NCBI RefSeq assembly: GCF_022539255.1 | Contig: NZ_JAKZBV010000001.1 | Coordinates: 3,224,001-3,288,000 of the forward strand | From: Sinomonas terrae | GTDB lineage: Bacteria > Actinomycetota > Actinomycetes > Actinomycetales > Micrococcaceae | Direction: 5' to 3' | Length of the DNA: 64,000 bases | In this document: piece by piece, positions 9,355-19,392 of the stretch | How positions within the stretch are numbered: the stretch's first letter is position 1 | Layout: each line of letters opens with the position of its first letter | Notes under the pieces: generated by a model | Database searches by the model: none | Seen by the model: the letters and a program-made list of their open reading frames with translations, nothing else | What the model was told of the DNA's origin: nothing | Position numbers and translations under genes: made by a program

Positions 9355-9386
9355 TATGGAGTGGCCTGCTGTCAAGTGGGCATGGT

Positions 9387-9420
9387 GAGGCGCCGTCGGG
9401 AGGTTTCCCGGCGGCGCCTC
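9387..9420 (+). terminator. Terminator of sdhCDAB
   Basis: Hairpin with 15-bp arms (9387-9401 and 9406-9420), one G-U pair and a 4-base GGTT loop. No long T-run follows, as is common in high-GC actinobacteria. From here to 9640 I see no gene; part of that stretch is the non-coding end of the IS110-family element. Confidence 0.75.
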
Positions 9421-9640
9421 GCTGCTTCGCGAGCGGGGGTGTTGGTCGAGCGTGTCATTGGGCGACGCGCGGTCACACTGATATGCGCGGGTTGGCTACC
9501 GCAGGACGGTGGTTCGGCTGGAGCCGGTCCGCGTGTCTAAGAACGAGCGTGAGGCCTTCGGCCCTGCTCATAGAACTCTCGCGGGTGGCTCCACGCGCTG
9601 CCGCCAACACCCAACCCCGGGCGAAGCAGTCAGCGGGGGC

Positions 9641-10491
9641 TCAGTCGTCGTCCATGACGGCCAGGGACCAGCACCAGCCGGCGAGCTCGCGAGCGATCGC
9701 GACGTTCGCGACGGTGGGGCGCTTGCGGCGCTCGAGGAACTTCACCCATCGGGCGTGCAGGCGACGGTTGCCCTCATCGCCCCGGACCCGCGCGGCGGCG
9801 GGGGCCAGATCCCACCGGTCGAGCATGGTCTTCCCGACGGTGTAGCGGGCCCTGTGGTGCCAAGCCGCTTCGACCAGGAGCCGGCGGACGTGGGAGTTGC
9901 CGGTCTTGGCGATCGGTCCTTGGGCGCGGGAGGAGCCCGAGGAGTGCTCGGACGGGGTGAGTCCGACGAAGGAGCCGATCGTAGCCCCGGTGAACCGGTG
10001 CCAGTCCCCGATCTCCACTGCGAGGGCAAAACCGGTCAGGGTGCTCACACCGCGCAGGCAGCCCAGGCGGCGCACGACGGGTGCGAACTCGCTCTCGGCG
10101 GCCAGCTCTTCGATCGCGGAGTCGAGCCGGCCACGACGGGACTTCGTGGCGAGGGCGGCCTCGTAGCCGGAGTCGAAGGCCGTCCGGGTAGCCGTGGACC
10201 CCAGCTGCAGAGCGGCCTCTTTCCGCAGCCAGGCATCGTGGGCGCCGGTCCAGGCGTCCCCACCCTCGTAGACGATCCCGTGGCGCAGCAGCAGCTTCGA
10301 GAGCCGGTGCCGAGCGCGCATCAGGTCCCCACGGCAGTCCTCCCTGGCCCGCACCAGATCACGCGCGGACTCCTGGGATATGGTCGGGACCGCCACGGGA
10401 GTGATCTCGTCCAGGCGCAGCAGCCTGGCCAGGTGCACCGCGTCTCTGGCGTCGGTCTTGACACGGTCTCCCGATGGCCGCTGGAGCTTCG
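9641..10491 (-). pseudogene. IS110-family transposase, C-terminal fragment (split by IS21 insertion)
   Basis: Second half of a DEDD transposase. Seen: KTDARDAVHLARLLRL with the third and fourth acidic residues of the RuvC-like site, a central helical region, and the C-terminal domain 'LRGVSTLTGFALAVEIGDW' plus 'FVGLTPSEHSSGSS' with the serine-rich catalytic motif. It ends in MDDD at 9641. The N-terminal half is at 13074-13323. Removing 10492-13079 (the insert plus one target copy) joins the halves in frame to a 364-aa protein across V-V-A-A-P-S-K-L-Q-R-P-S-G, the usual family length. Confidence 0.92.
10486..10491. repeat. Left target-site duplication of the IS21-family element
   Basis: GCTTCG directly before the left end of the element; the same six bases follow the right end at 13074-13079. 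IS21-family insertions make 4-8 bp duplications. Confidence 0.9.
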
Positions 10492-10498
10492 TGTCAAC

Positions 10499-10584
10499 GG
10501 CCAGTTGGTTTTCCCCGTGGACGGCCAGTTGTTCTCCCCGGTGGCGGCCATCTTTCCTCCCCACGTATGGCCAGTTGATTCCCC
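10499..10584. repeat. Left multiple terminal repeats of the IS21-family element
   Basis: Four boxes beginning GGCCAGTT or GGCCATCT, each followed by a T/C-rich TTCCCC stretch, start at 10499, 10523, 10546 and 10569. The 23-24 bp phasing is that of IstA-binding sites in this family. Confidence 0.8.
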
Positions 10585-10610
10585 GGTTCGGGTTTGGACT
10601 GTCTGTCGGG

Positions 10611-11408
10611 TCAGCGGAAGGGCGTCACCCCCTTGCCGGAGGCGGCTTGGGCGAGGCGGTAGGACTCGCCCTTGGTCTCGACCCGGTGGGCGTGGTGCAT
10701 GAACCTGTCCACCGTCGCGGTCGCGATGGTCTTGGGCATGATCTCGTCGAATCCGGCCGGGGCGAGGTTCGAGCTGACCGCCATCGCCCGGCGCTCGTAG
10801 GCGGCGTCCACGAGGCGGTAGAACCCCTCGGCGGCGTCTGGGGAGACCGGGAGCAGGCCTATGTCGTCCACGATGATCAGATCGCTGCGCACGACCCTGG
10901 TCAGGGCCCGGGCGATGGAGTCGTCGGCGCGGTGCTTGCGCACCAGGGCGCCGAGATCCTCGATCCCGAACCAGGACACGATCATGCCGGCCTCGACTGC
11001 CGCGTGGCCGAGCGCCTCGCAGAAGTGCGACTTCCCAGTCCCCGACGGCCCGTAGATCGCGAGATTCTCCCGCCGGCGGACCCATTCGAGGGACTTGAGT
11101 GCTTCCTGGGTCGGGCGCGGGATCGGGGAGAGCTCCTCGTCCCAGTCGCCGAAGGTCTTCCCTGCCGGGAAGCCGGCGGATTTGCGGCGGGTGATCAGGT
11201 TGGCGCGGTCGCGGCCGGCGACTTCCTCCGCGAGCAGGACCCGCACGAGCTCGGCTGGGTCCCAGCGCTGGGCCTTCGCGGTGGGGATCAGGTCCGTGAG
11301 CGCCTTGCGCATGTGGGGCAGCTTCAGCCGGCGGGTCAGCTCCAGGGCCTCGGCCAGCGGGTCGCCGTGGGCGCGGGCGACCACGGTCTGCATCGTTGTG
11401 ATCGTCAC
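10611..11408 (-). CDS. istB: IS21-family helper ATPase IstB
   Basis: AAA+ ATPase that selects the target and stimulates the IstA transposase. 265 aa. Walker A 'IYGPSGTGKSHFCEALGH', Walker B 'SDLIIVDDIGLLP', sensor region 'AMAVSSNLAPAGFDEI', and an N-terminal helical domain (LELTRRLKLPHMRKAL). GTG start at 11408, overlapping the istA stop by four bases. The gene looks intact. The frame can be extended to 11711, but only in the istA shadow. Confidence 0.92.
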   Translation of the reverse strand: MTITTMQTVVARAHGDPLAEALELTRRLKLPHMRKALTDLIPTAKAQRWDPAELVRVLLAEEVAGRDRANLITRRKSAGFPAGKTFGDWDEELSPIPRPTQEALKSLEWVRRRENLAIYGPSGTGKSHFCEALGHAAVEAGMIVSWFGIEDLGALVRKHRADDSIARALTRVVRSDLIIVDDIGLLPVSPDAAEGFYRLVDAAYERRAMAVSSNLAPAGFDEIMPKTIATATVDRFMHHAHRVETKGESYRLAQAASGKGVTPFR

Positions 11409-12938
11409 CGGTCCTCCTCCTCGCCCGTCATGTCGGCGGCGGCGGGCTCTGAGCCATCGAGGCGGCCCCAGCCGCCCGTGCCCGGCTGGAGGGAATGGGC
11501 CTCGGAGGCCCGGGAGGGCTCCACGTGGGCGAGCCCGGCCTGGTAGCCCAGGATCGAGACCAGGTCCCTGTCGGCGAACCTGCCCGTCGTCGCGGCCGTG
11601 CCCAGGGCCCGGTCGACCTGGTCGGTGCCGTAGAGCTTGGCGAACGCGACGGCCTCGGCCATCTTCGCGCGGATCCGCCTGGCTCCCGCGGCGGCGGCCT
11701 CGACCAGCCACGCCTTGGCACCCGCGCCGAGCATCAGGAACGCTGCCTCCTCCGGGGTGGTCGCCCTGGGCTGGCGGTCCGCGGCCTCATCCGCCCGGGG
11801 CGGGTAGTGCGCGTCGTCCAGGACTGGGGTCCCGGGACGCCCGGTCGCATGCCGGGCCACCTCGCGGGCCTCCCCGCGCTCGGCCACGGAGGTGACGATG
11901 ACCTCCTCGCCCGCCTCGCGCACCCAGACCCTGGTGTTGGCCAGCTCGTGCGGGACCGAGTACCGGACCCCGTTCATCGACACGGTCGCGTCCCAGTTCA
12001 CCCGGCGGGTGGTCCCGAACACCACCGTGAACGGCGCCTTCGGAAGCAGATGCAGCCGCTCCCGCTCCGCAGCGAGCATCGCCGCCGGCGCCTGCCGTGT
12101 CTCCCGGTGCGGGCGGGCGTTGACCTCGTCGCAGAAATCGTGGCACGCCTTCTCCAACTGCCCGAAGGTGCGGTACTCCTCGAGCAGGTTCGCCGCCGTG
12201 GGCACCAGATCCGCCTTTCGAGATCCGCACCGTGGACTCCGAGCCGCCCTTGGACTGCGGGTCGGCGGGAACGCAGGTGCGCACGGTCATCCCGTAGTGG
12301 CGGCCCATCTCCACGATCTGCGGGTTGCGCACCGCGACCCTGGCGATGTGGTCGGCGGTCACGGTGCGCTCGTTGTCGGTCAGCGCGAACGCCGGGACCC
12401 CGCCCATCCTGCGCAGCGTGGCATCCATGCACGCCACGACCGTCGGCAGGCTCTTGTCCCAGATCGGGATCACGACGCGGAACCGCGACCACGCCAGCCA
12501 CGCGCACCACAGCAGCGTCGCCCGGCCCCCGATCCTCGGCCCCCATCCGTAGTCCCACTGCAGCCACAGCCCAGGCTCGACGATCCAGGGGCGGAACACG
12601 CGCCGCCGCCCCGCCGCGAACTGCGCCTTGGCCTCCGCGACCGTGCGCCTCGTGGTCCTCTCCGCGCCGGTGAACCCCATCGCGACCAGCCGCTCATGGA
12701 CCACATCCGCCCGGACCCGGCCTCCCGAGCGCTCGACGAGTTCTTCGATCTTCGGCAGGAACCCGTCGATCGGCCTGGCCCGCTGCCCCTTCTCGCGATC
12801 CGGCCCTCCGGCAGCCCGCAGCTTCACATACCTGGCCACCGTGTGATGGTCACACCCCGCGAGCTCCGCTGCGGCACGGTAGCTGCCGGTGAGGTCATAC
12901 GCCTCAAGAATCTCCATGATCTCCTCGTTGCTCTTCAT
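11405..12938 (-). pseudogene. istA: IS21-family transposase IstA, interrupted by a one-base frameshift
   Basis: DDE transposase. The first part (from ATG 12938) has a helix-turn-helix (YRAAAELAGCDHHTVARYV), and a catalytic core with 'EPGLWLQWDYGWGP' (first D), 'VPAFALTDNERTV' (second D) and 'PADPQSKGGSESTVRI' (E). The frame then changes: the minus-strand reading TCGAAAGGCGGATC at about 12211-12220 has one G too many to continue into ADLVPTAANLLEEYRTF, which is in the next frame and runs to 11405 (IstA C-terminal region with 'ARPHRETRQAPAAML'). A sequencing error in the short run is possible; I know of no programmed frameshift in this gene. Confidence 0.85.
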
Positions 12939-12988
12939 CCGCGATCATCACCACGACCGGCGGAAGGAATCCCGCACCCGGGGAGAAC

Positions 12989-13066
12989 AACTGGCCGTGG
13001 ACGGGGAGAAAGAACTGGCCGTCAGCGGGGAACTATCTGGCCGCCAATGGGGAGAATCTCATGGCC
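12989..13066. repeat. Right multiple terminal repeats of the IS21-family element
   Basis: Inverted counterparts of the left boxes: AACTGGCC at 12989 and 13013, CTGGCC at 13037, TGGCC at 13062. Spacing is again about 24 bp, each preceded by a GGGGA(G)A run. Confidence 0.8.
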
Positions 13067-13073
13067 GCTGACA

Positions 13074-13079
13074 GCTTCG
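13074..13079. repeat. Right target-site duplication of the IS21-family element
   Basis: GCTTCG, matching 10486-10491. Confidence 0.9.
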
Positions 13080-13323
13080 ACGGTGCGGCGACCACGCACC
13101 TGACTCCCTGTGAGGTCAAGGCCCTCGCAAGTCCGAACCCCGTCGGGCCGGCTTCGTAGACCACGGCGACCGGGCCCGGCAGGCCGGCGAGCCATGACTT
13201 CACCGCCTCGTAGGACGGGGAAAGCCGGACCTGGACCAGCTCGCCTGTGTCGCCGTCGATCGCTGCCGCCGCGAACGACCGGGCGTGCACATCCAGCCCA
13301 ACACTCGTACGCTCAATGAACAC
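13074..13323 (-). pseudogene. IS110-family transposase, N-terminal fragment
   Basis: First 83 or so residues of the split transposase, from GTG 13323 (VFIERTSVGLDVHARSFAAA). It contains the first acidic residue of the DEDD site (GLDVHARS) and the second in 'AVVYEAGPTGFGL', and stops in 'CVVAAPSKL' where the IS21 element enters. The other two acidic residues are 2.6 kb away in the C-terminal fragment, so the protein cannot be made intact. Confidence 0.9.
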
Positions 13324-13622
13324 CTGTGAGTCTTGGAGCGGCTGGTCCGGGACCGGCTGGCAGGGTAGGTGCTGGACGCCTTCTCCTCGGCTGTGACTCG
13401 AATGAACACTGGCCCCTTCATGGGCCTTCGCCCCGAATTGTCCAGCCATGGGGGTTGGTGCCCGGCGCCCGCCCGGCCCACACCGATGGCTTGATCAGAA
13501 GACTGCCCGACCCCTGCGGGGCCGTGGCCCATCACAGGAATGCCTCGGAGTGACCTTCACCCGGGCCGACGCCGGCCGCGCCGCGGCCAGAAGCATCTGC
13601 CCCTACTCGAGGAAGGAACCCC
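13324..13622. other. Non-coding region shared by two head-to-head IS110-family elements
   Basis: 299 bases without a credible gene, between the starts of two divergent IS110-family transposase genes. In the IS110 group the long non-coding end upstream of the transposase gene encodes the bridge (seek) RNA, so each half is a candidate. I cannot fold it reliably by eye or place the element ends. Confidence 0.4.
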
Positions 13623-14705
13623 GTGGCCGCGAAGACTACTGTCGCACAGACGCGCCCGTTCGTCATCGGCGTGGACACCCACGCCCGCACCCACACCCTT
13701 GCCATGGTCCGCGCGGCGACCGGTGAACAGCTCGGCTGCCAGCAATTCCCGGCCACCGCGGCGGGCATGCGGAGGGCCCTCGACTGGGCGGCCCGCCGCA
13801 CGGGAGGAGACGCAGACGCACTCTGGGTCATCGAGGGAATCGGCAGCTATGGAGCCCAGCTCGCAGCGGCAGTCGTGAAGGCCGGCTTCGAGGCTGTGGA
13901 AGCCCCCAGGGGCTACGTTCGCTCACGAACCACCACAGGGAAATCCGATCCGCTGGACGCGGCCGCGATCGCGGCCGCAGCCCTCCCGCTCGAGGGCACC
14001 CGCCTGCGTATCCCACGCCAGGATGAGGGCGTGCGCGCTGCCCTGCGAGTGCTCATCGCGGCAAGGGAGCAGATGACGCTCGAGCGCACGGCCAAGGTCA
14101 ACGCACTCACTGCCCTGGCCCGGACCGTCGACCTCGGGATCGACGCCCGCCGGCCCCTCTCAGCCACCCAGGTCACGGAGATGGCGCGATGGCGGGCACG
14201 GGAAGAGGGCGTCGCGGCTGCCACCGCCCGGACGGAGGCGGTCCGCCTTGCCAAACGAATCCGCGTTCTGGACGAGGAGCTCGCGGACAACCAGCACTGC
14301 ACATCCGAGCTCGTCAAGGCTAGCCCCGCCGCGCCCCTGCTGGAGATGACCGGCATAGGACCGGTCACCGCCGCCGTGGTCTACACCGCCTGGTCACACC
14401 TCGGGAGGGTCCGCTCCGAGGCCGCTTTCGCCACTCTTGCCGGGGTCAGCCCCGTCCCGGCTTCTTCCGGGAACATCGTCCGATACCGGCTCAACCGAGG
14501 AGGCGACAGACGCCTCAACCGGGCCCTGCACATGGCCACCATCACCCGAATGGTCCACGATCCCGACAGCCGTGCCTACGCCGAACGACGCACAGCCGAA
14601 GGCAGAACCACACGCGAGATCCGTCGCTGCCTCAAGAGATACCTCGCCCGCCACCTCTACCGCACCCTCAACGCACTCCACCGCGACGCACTCGCAGCAG
14701 CTTGA
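13623..14705 (+). CDS. IS110-family transposase, intact
   Basis: RNA-guided DEDD recombinase of an insertion sequence, 360 aa. The four acidic residues are present: IGVDTHARTHTLAMV, 'ALWVIEGIGSYGAQL' and 'TGKSDPLDAAAIAAA'. The C-terminal Transposase_20-type region has 'LLEMTGIGPVTAAVVY' and 'LAGVSPVPASSGNIVRY' with the serine motif, then 'NRGGDRRLNRALHMA'. GTG start after GAGGAAGGAA. It differs clearly in sequence from the split transposase next to it, so this is a different element and not a duplicate. Confidence 0.93.
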   Translation: MAAKTTVAQTRPFVIGVDTHARTHTLAMVRAATGEQLGCQQFPATAAGMRRALDWAARRTGGDADALWVIEGIGSYGAQLAAAVVKAGFEAVEAPRGYVRSRTTTGKSDPLDAAAIAAAALPLEGTRLRIPRQDEGVRAALRVLIAAREQMTLERTAKVNALTALARTVDLGIDARRPLSATQVTEMARWRAREEGVAAATARTEAVRLAKRIRVLDEELADNQHCTSELVKASPAAPLLEMTGIGPVTAAVVYTAWSHLGRVRSEAAFATLAGVSPVPASSGNIVRYRLNRGGDRRLNRALHMATITRMVHDPDSRAYAERRTAEGRTTREIRRCLKRYLARHLYRTLNALHRDALAAA

Positions 14706-14918
14706 CGCGACATAGAAGATTCGGGACCTCCCACGCATGTCGGATAGGCCGAGCAGGGGACTCTGCTCGGTAACCCACGAATCTGCGTGAGCGAGGCCCC
14801 GGCCCGCAACCACCCACGAAAGGCGGTTACTCCATACCGTCTAACTGATCGTCACCCGCCAGTCCTGGGAGGCAGGATGAGGCTCGGAAGACGCGAGTGA
14901 GGCCTGGGAGACAGGAAC

Positions 14919-14956
14919 GGGAGGGGCTCCGCTGCATCAGCAGCGGAGCCCCTCCC
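14919..14956 (-). terminator. Terminator hairpin downstream of the BrkB-like gene
   Basis: Perfect 17-bp arms (14919-14935 and 14940-14956) with an ATCA loop, 26 bases after the stop of the minus-strand gene. It may also shield that gene from transcription out of the IS110 element. 14706-14918 holds no gene and is probably the right end of that element. Confidence 0.75.
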
Positions 14957-14981
14957 TCATCCTTGGCTTCTGTTCCTGCCC

Positions 14982-16355
14982 TCAGCCACGCCCTCGACCC
15001 CTCAGCGCCTTCAGCCACCCGCCCATGCCGCGCTTCTGCGGGTGGTCGGGGACCAGTGCTGCGGCGTTGGGAGCGGAGACCGGCTCAGGCGGCGCCACGC
15101 TCGCGGGGATGCTGGGAAGCCCGAGTGAGCCGGCGCCGTCGTGCGTCAAGGGGCCGTGGGAGCCTTCGTTGACCGGCTGGCGGTGGTCCCGCGCCCGAAG
15201 CTCTGCCTCAACGTGGGCAAGCTGCGGTCCCGGGTGGAACGCGGGGCGCGAGGAACCGAGCATCCCGGGCCGCCGGGCGGCGACAGCGCCCGTATCCGCC
15301 TCACGGATTGCGGCCCAGGAACCCGACACCAAGTAGACCTGGCTCACGAGGTTGAACCAGATGAGCAGCCCGATGATAATCGCGAAGGACGCAAGCAGCG
15401 GATTCGCCCCGGCTCTCGCGAGTAGCTGGCTGCTGAAGAGCTGCAGGACAGTCGTGCCGGCGCCCGCAATGATCGTCGCCTCCAGCCAGGCGCGGTGAGA
15501 GAGCCGGAGTCCCGCGGCGAGCCGGAACATGATGACGGCCGTGACCCAGTTGAGCAGCAGCGGCACAATGATCCCGATAAGCCAGCTGATGGGTGCGACG
15601 ATCGCCCTGTCGATGTGCAACAGGTCTGCGATGAAGCCGATGGCACCCGTGAACAGGATGCTCACGCCGGACGTGAGAACGAGCGCCACCCCGAGAAGCA
15701 GGAGGGTTCCGGCGTCGTGGAGACGTTGGAGGACCGCATTCAGCTGAAGCGGCCGTTCAGCGAGGACCCCCCGGAGGCCGTCGCGGAGGCTGCTGATCCA
15801 GCCAAGTGACGTGAAGATGGTCACGAGCGCGCCAATGATGGCGGTCAGCCCGAGCCCGGACGGGTTGAGGAGGGCGTGGGGATCCGCAATTCCCTGCTGG
15901 CCGTTGACCTTGAGGAGCCCGGGAGCGGATTGTGCGACGAGCTGGACTGTCTTGTTGACGAGCTCAGGCTGCCCTGCCAGCACAAGGCCTGCGATCGAAA
16001 ACCCGGTTGCGAGCAGACCGAGGATCGAGAAGAACATGTTGAAGCCGATCCCGGCACTCATGAGCGGTCCATGACGCAGCCCGTAGAGCTGCATCGTCCG
16101 CACGGGACGCAACGTGTTGACCTTCGCGACGAGCCATTGGATCAGCGACAGGAGGCGCTTGAACCCGCCACTGCCATCGAGCTTCGCGCGGCCCCAAGCC
16201 TGGCGGGCGTGCAGGGCGTTGAGGCGCAGCTTCTCGAGGTCGGTAGGCGGGGTCGGGCCGGCCTTCTGTCTATCGGGACGCCTCTGACGCGGGCGCCTCT
16301 CCACTGAAGTCGAGCTCTTCCCGTAGTTGCCAGAAGCCGTCGGAGTCGTGCTCAT
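14982..16355 (-). CDS. YihY/BrkB-like membrane protein
   Basis: Integral membrane protein, 457 aa as read. Polar N-terminus, then about six hydrophobic segments, including 'GIGFNMFFSILGLLATGFSI', 'LGLTAIIGALVTIFTSLGWI', 'TLLLLGVALVLTSGVSILFT', 'IVAPISWLIGIIVPLLLNWV' and 'SFAIIIGLLIWFNLVSQVYL'. 'LRHGPLMSAGIGFNMFFSIL' matches the YihY/UPF0761 pattern. The C-terminal 110 residues are polar and Pro/Ala-rich. Function in this family is not settled; older names (ribonuclease BN, virulence factor) are unreliable. The ATG used overlaps the preceding gene by 86 bases; a GTG at 16304 is an alternative start. Confidence 0.85.
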   Translation of the reverse strand: MSTTPTASGNYGKSSTSVERRPRQRRPDRQKAGPTPPTDLEKLRLNALHARQAWGRAKLDGSGGFKRLLSLIQWLVAKVNTLRPVRTMQLYGLRHGPLMSAGIGFNMFFSILGLLATGFSIAGLVLAGQPELVNKTVQLVAQSAPGLLKVNGQQGIADPHALLNPSGLGLTAIIGALVTIFTSLGWISSLRDGLRGVLAERPLQLNAVLQRLHDAGTLLLLGVALVLTSGVSILFTGAIGFIADLLHIDRAIVAPISWLIGIIVPLLLNWVTAVIMFRLAAGLRLSHRAWLEATIIAGAGTTVLQLFSSQLLARAGANPLLASFAIIIGLLIWFNLVSQVYLVSGSWAAIREADTGAVAARRPGMLGSSRPAFHPGPQLAHVEAELRARDHRQPVNEGSHGPLTHDGAGSLGLPSIPASVAPPEPVSAPNAAALVPDHPQKRGMGGWLKALRGRGRG

Positions 16356-16848
16356 ACAGCCCCATGCTAGCGACTGTGAAGGATGTGCTGTAGTTCTTCA
16401 GCGCCTCCTCGGCCTCGTCGAGCCGCTCCCCATCGACATCGTGGGCCACTGTCACGTGCGGATGGTACGGGAAAGGAAGCTCTCGCTCGAGGGGCCCTCG
16501 CTGCAGCTCGCCATGGAGCTTGACGCATTCCTCGAACCCTTCCGTCACCTCGAGGTACACAACATCGGAGACCGGCCGGAACGATCCAGTGCCGCGAAGC
16601 GTCACACGGAACGGTGCCTGCCGCGCCGCGACCGCCCGCACGTGGCTGACTGCCGCGTTCCAGTCCTCGGTTTCCGTCGTCGTCACAAGCGTGATGTGGG
16701 CGGGGATGACGTCGGCCACGGGATCCCCAAAAGAGGCTCGCCATTTTCTGAGCTCCGCCGCGACATCATCTGGGAAGCCGAGGATAACGCCGACGAGGGG
16801 AACTTCCCCGGCCTGCGCTTGAATCTGCCCCGCGAGTCGACCCGTCAT
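16270..16848 (-). CDS. 2'-5' RNA ligase / phosphoesterase family protein
   Basis: Member of the 2H phosphoesterase superfamily, 192 aa. Both HxTx motifs are present: 'VIPAHITLVTTTET' and 'YHPHVTVAHDVDG', about 80 residues apart as expected. The natural substrate of these small proteins is usually unknown. The start, ATG 16848, lies five bases downstream of the trpS stop, so it is co-transcribed with trpS. Its 3' end overlaps the annotated start of the BrkB-like gene. Confidence 0.85.
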   Translation of the reverse strand: MTGRLAGQIQAQAGEVPLVGVILGFPDDVAAELRKWRASFGDPVADVIPAHITLVTTTETEDWNAAVSHVRAVAARQAPFRVTLRGTGSFRPVSDVVYLEVTEGFEECVKLHGELQRGPLERELPFPYHPHVTVAHDVDGERLDEAEEALKNYSTSFTVASMGLYEHDSDGFWQLREELDFSGEAPASEASR

Positions 16849-16852
16849 CGCC

Positions 16853-17929
<1,077 letters not shown>

Positions 17930-18775
17930 CTAGAGCTTGTAGTCGATCACGAGCGGAGCGTGGTCCGAGAAGCGTGTGTCCCATGCCGTTGCGCGGTCGA
18001 CGACGGCATTCCTCGCCGCGCCTGCGAGGCCGGGGGTGGCCATGTGGTAGTCGATCCGCCACCCGGCGTCGTTGTCGAAGGCGCGCCCACGCTGGGACCA
18101 CCACGTGTACGGGCCGTCGATCTGGCCTGACAGCTCCCGATGCACGTCCTTCCAGCCGATCTCGTCTCCGAAGAAGCGGTCGAAGTACGCTCGCTCCTCC
18201 GGCAGGAAGCCCGCGCGCTTCTGGTTCGCCTTCCAGTTGCGGATGTCCAAGGGCGTGTGGCCGACGTTGAGGTCCCCGACGACGAGCGCGTGGTCGCTCA
18301 GCTCAGCCAGTTCGGGGAGGCGCTTGAGCATGGCGTCGAGGAAGCGGTACTTGTCGACCTGCTTCGGGGTGTCTGCCTCGCCCGAATGCACGTAGGCGCT
18401 CACGACCGTGAGCTGCTTGCCGCCGTCGAGCGCGAAATCAGCCTCGACCCACCGCCCGGCGGTCGCGAAGTAGTCGTCGCCGATGCCAACGCGCGTCGCC
18501 GTCGGCTCCGCGCGGGAAGCGATGGCCACCCCGGCGCGGCCCTTCGCGTCCGCCTCGGCGTGCAGCACATGCCACCCCTCCAACGAGCCAGTGACGACGT
18601 CGTCTGGAGCGCGCACCTCCTGAAGGCACAGGATGTCGAGATCGCGCGGCCCGAGCCACTCCGGCATTCCCTTTCGCCAGGCTGCGCGGAACCCGTTGAC
18701 ATTGACCGTTGCGATGCGCAAGGCCCCGTCCTTCGGCGCGTAGGCAGGCGTGGTGATGGCAGCTTCGAGGGTCAC
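17930..18775 (-). CDS. xth: Exodeoxyribonuclease III
   Basis: AP endonuclease and 3' exonuclease of base-excision repair, 281 aa. Motifs in order: 'LRIATVNVNGFRAAW' (metal Asn), 'ILCLQEVRAPDD' (metal Glu), 'VVSAYVHSGEAD', 'ALVVGDLNVGHTPLDIRNWK' (catalytic Asp/Asn), 'GWRIDYHMATP' and 'RFSDHAPLVIDYKL' (catalytic Asp-His). GTG start at 18775. It sits 18 bases upstream of trpS on the same strand. Confidence 0.95.
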   Translation of the reverse strand: MTLEAAITTPAYAPKDGALRIATVNVNGFRAAWRKGMPEWLGPRDLDILCLQEVRAPDDVVTGSLEGWHVLHAEADAKGRAGVAIASRAEPTATRVGIGDDYFATAGRWVEADFALDGGKQLTVVSAYVHSGEADTPKQVDKYRFLDAMLKRLPELAELSDHALVVGDLNVGHTPLDIRNWKANQKRAGFLPEERAYFDRFFGDEIGWKDVHRELSGQIDGPYTWWSQRGRAFDNDAGWRIDYHMATPGLAGAARNAVVDRATAWDTRFSDHAPLVIDYKL

Positions 18776-18784
18776 CTTGCCACT

Positions 18785-19306
18785 CTACCCTTCGTCGACG
18801 ACGGTCCCAGTGACCGGCTCCCCGCCGTCGGGACGCAGCATGTCTCGGGCGTTTGCCGCGGTGATCTGGATGGTCTCGAGAGCTCGAGCGACCTGCTCGG
18901 AATCCCTGCCGAGGTTCTCGCGCACGACGCGTTCCTGGACCTGGATGATCTTGAACGAGTGGTCGAGCTTGAGGTCGCGGGCGTCGTCGACGGTCCGTGC
19001 CTCGCCGGCCATTTGGGTGCCGCTCATCGACGGCGCACGGCCCCCGAGACGGAGGGCAGCCTCCTCGAACTTCGCCTGCGCGCGGCGCCCGGCGTTGCGG
19101 ACCGAAACAAAGACGAACACGGCGAACACCAGCCACGCGAGGGAGATGATGGCAACGATCCAACCGATGACCTCATTCCGGTTCGCCGCGAAGAGCACCG
19201 CGACAAGGAATGCGAGGACGAGAACGGAGAGGCCCAGCGTGCCGATGCGGATACCCGGGCGCGTGGAGGCAGGGTGTTGGGAGCCGAGAGACTGCATAGC
19301 AACCAT
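18785..19306 (-). CDS. Small membrane protein of unknown function
   Basis: 173 aa from ATG 19306 (a second ATG at 19297 is equally good). Two adjacent hydrophobic helices, 'TLGLSVLVLAFLVAVLFAAN' and 'IGWIVAIISLAWLVFAVFVF', then a cytoplasmic charged half with 'FEEAALRLGGRAPSMSG' and a helix-rich 'ENLGRDSEQVARALETIQIT'. I do not recognise a family. It ends 9 bases before the exonuclease gene start, so probably heads the xth-trpS unit. The frame continues upstream only through the exporter genes' shadow. Confidence 0.65.
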   Translation of the reverse strand: MVAMQSLGSQHPASTRPGIRIGTLGLSVLVLAFLVAVLFAANRNEVIGWIVAIISLAWLVFAVFVFVSVRNAGRRAQAKFEEAALRLGGRAPSMSGTQMAGEARTVDDARDLKLDHSFKIIQVQERVVRENLGRDSEQVARALETIQITAANARDMLRPDGGEPVTGTVVDEG

Positions 19307-19392
19307 TCTCCCAGACCAGCCGGGTGCCCTGCCTCCCAACGGACGACGGCGCGCGCTTCCCGTTGGGCTGGGTTGGACGAGCTCGGGCGTGG

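Larger units (their letters stand above)
10492..13073 (-). mobile_element. IS21-family insertion sequence (istA-istB), 2582 bp
   Basis: Complete element bounded by TGTCAACGGCCA (left) and the inverse of TGTCAGCGGCCA (right), that is TGT...ACA ends with 11 of 12 matching bases. It is flanked by GCTTCG duplications and contains istA and istB in the usual order with a 4-base overlap. Four copies of a GGCCA(GTT) box lie at 23-24 bp spacing inside each end, the multiple terminal repeats of the family. It lies within an IS110-family transposase gene. istA carries a frameshift, so the copy may be unable to move by itself. Confidence 0.93.

Noticed and set aside
12205..12225. Programmed frameshift in istA
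   Set aside because: There is no slippery heptamer of the usual kind, and I know of none in this IS family; a mutation or sequencing error is simpler.
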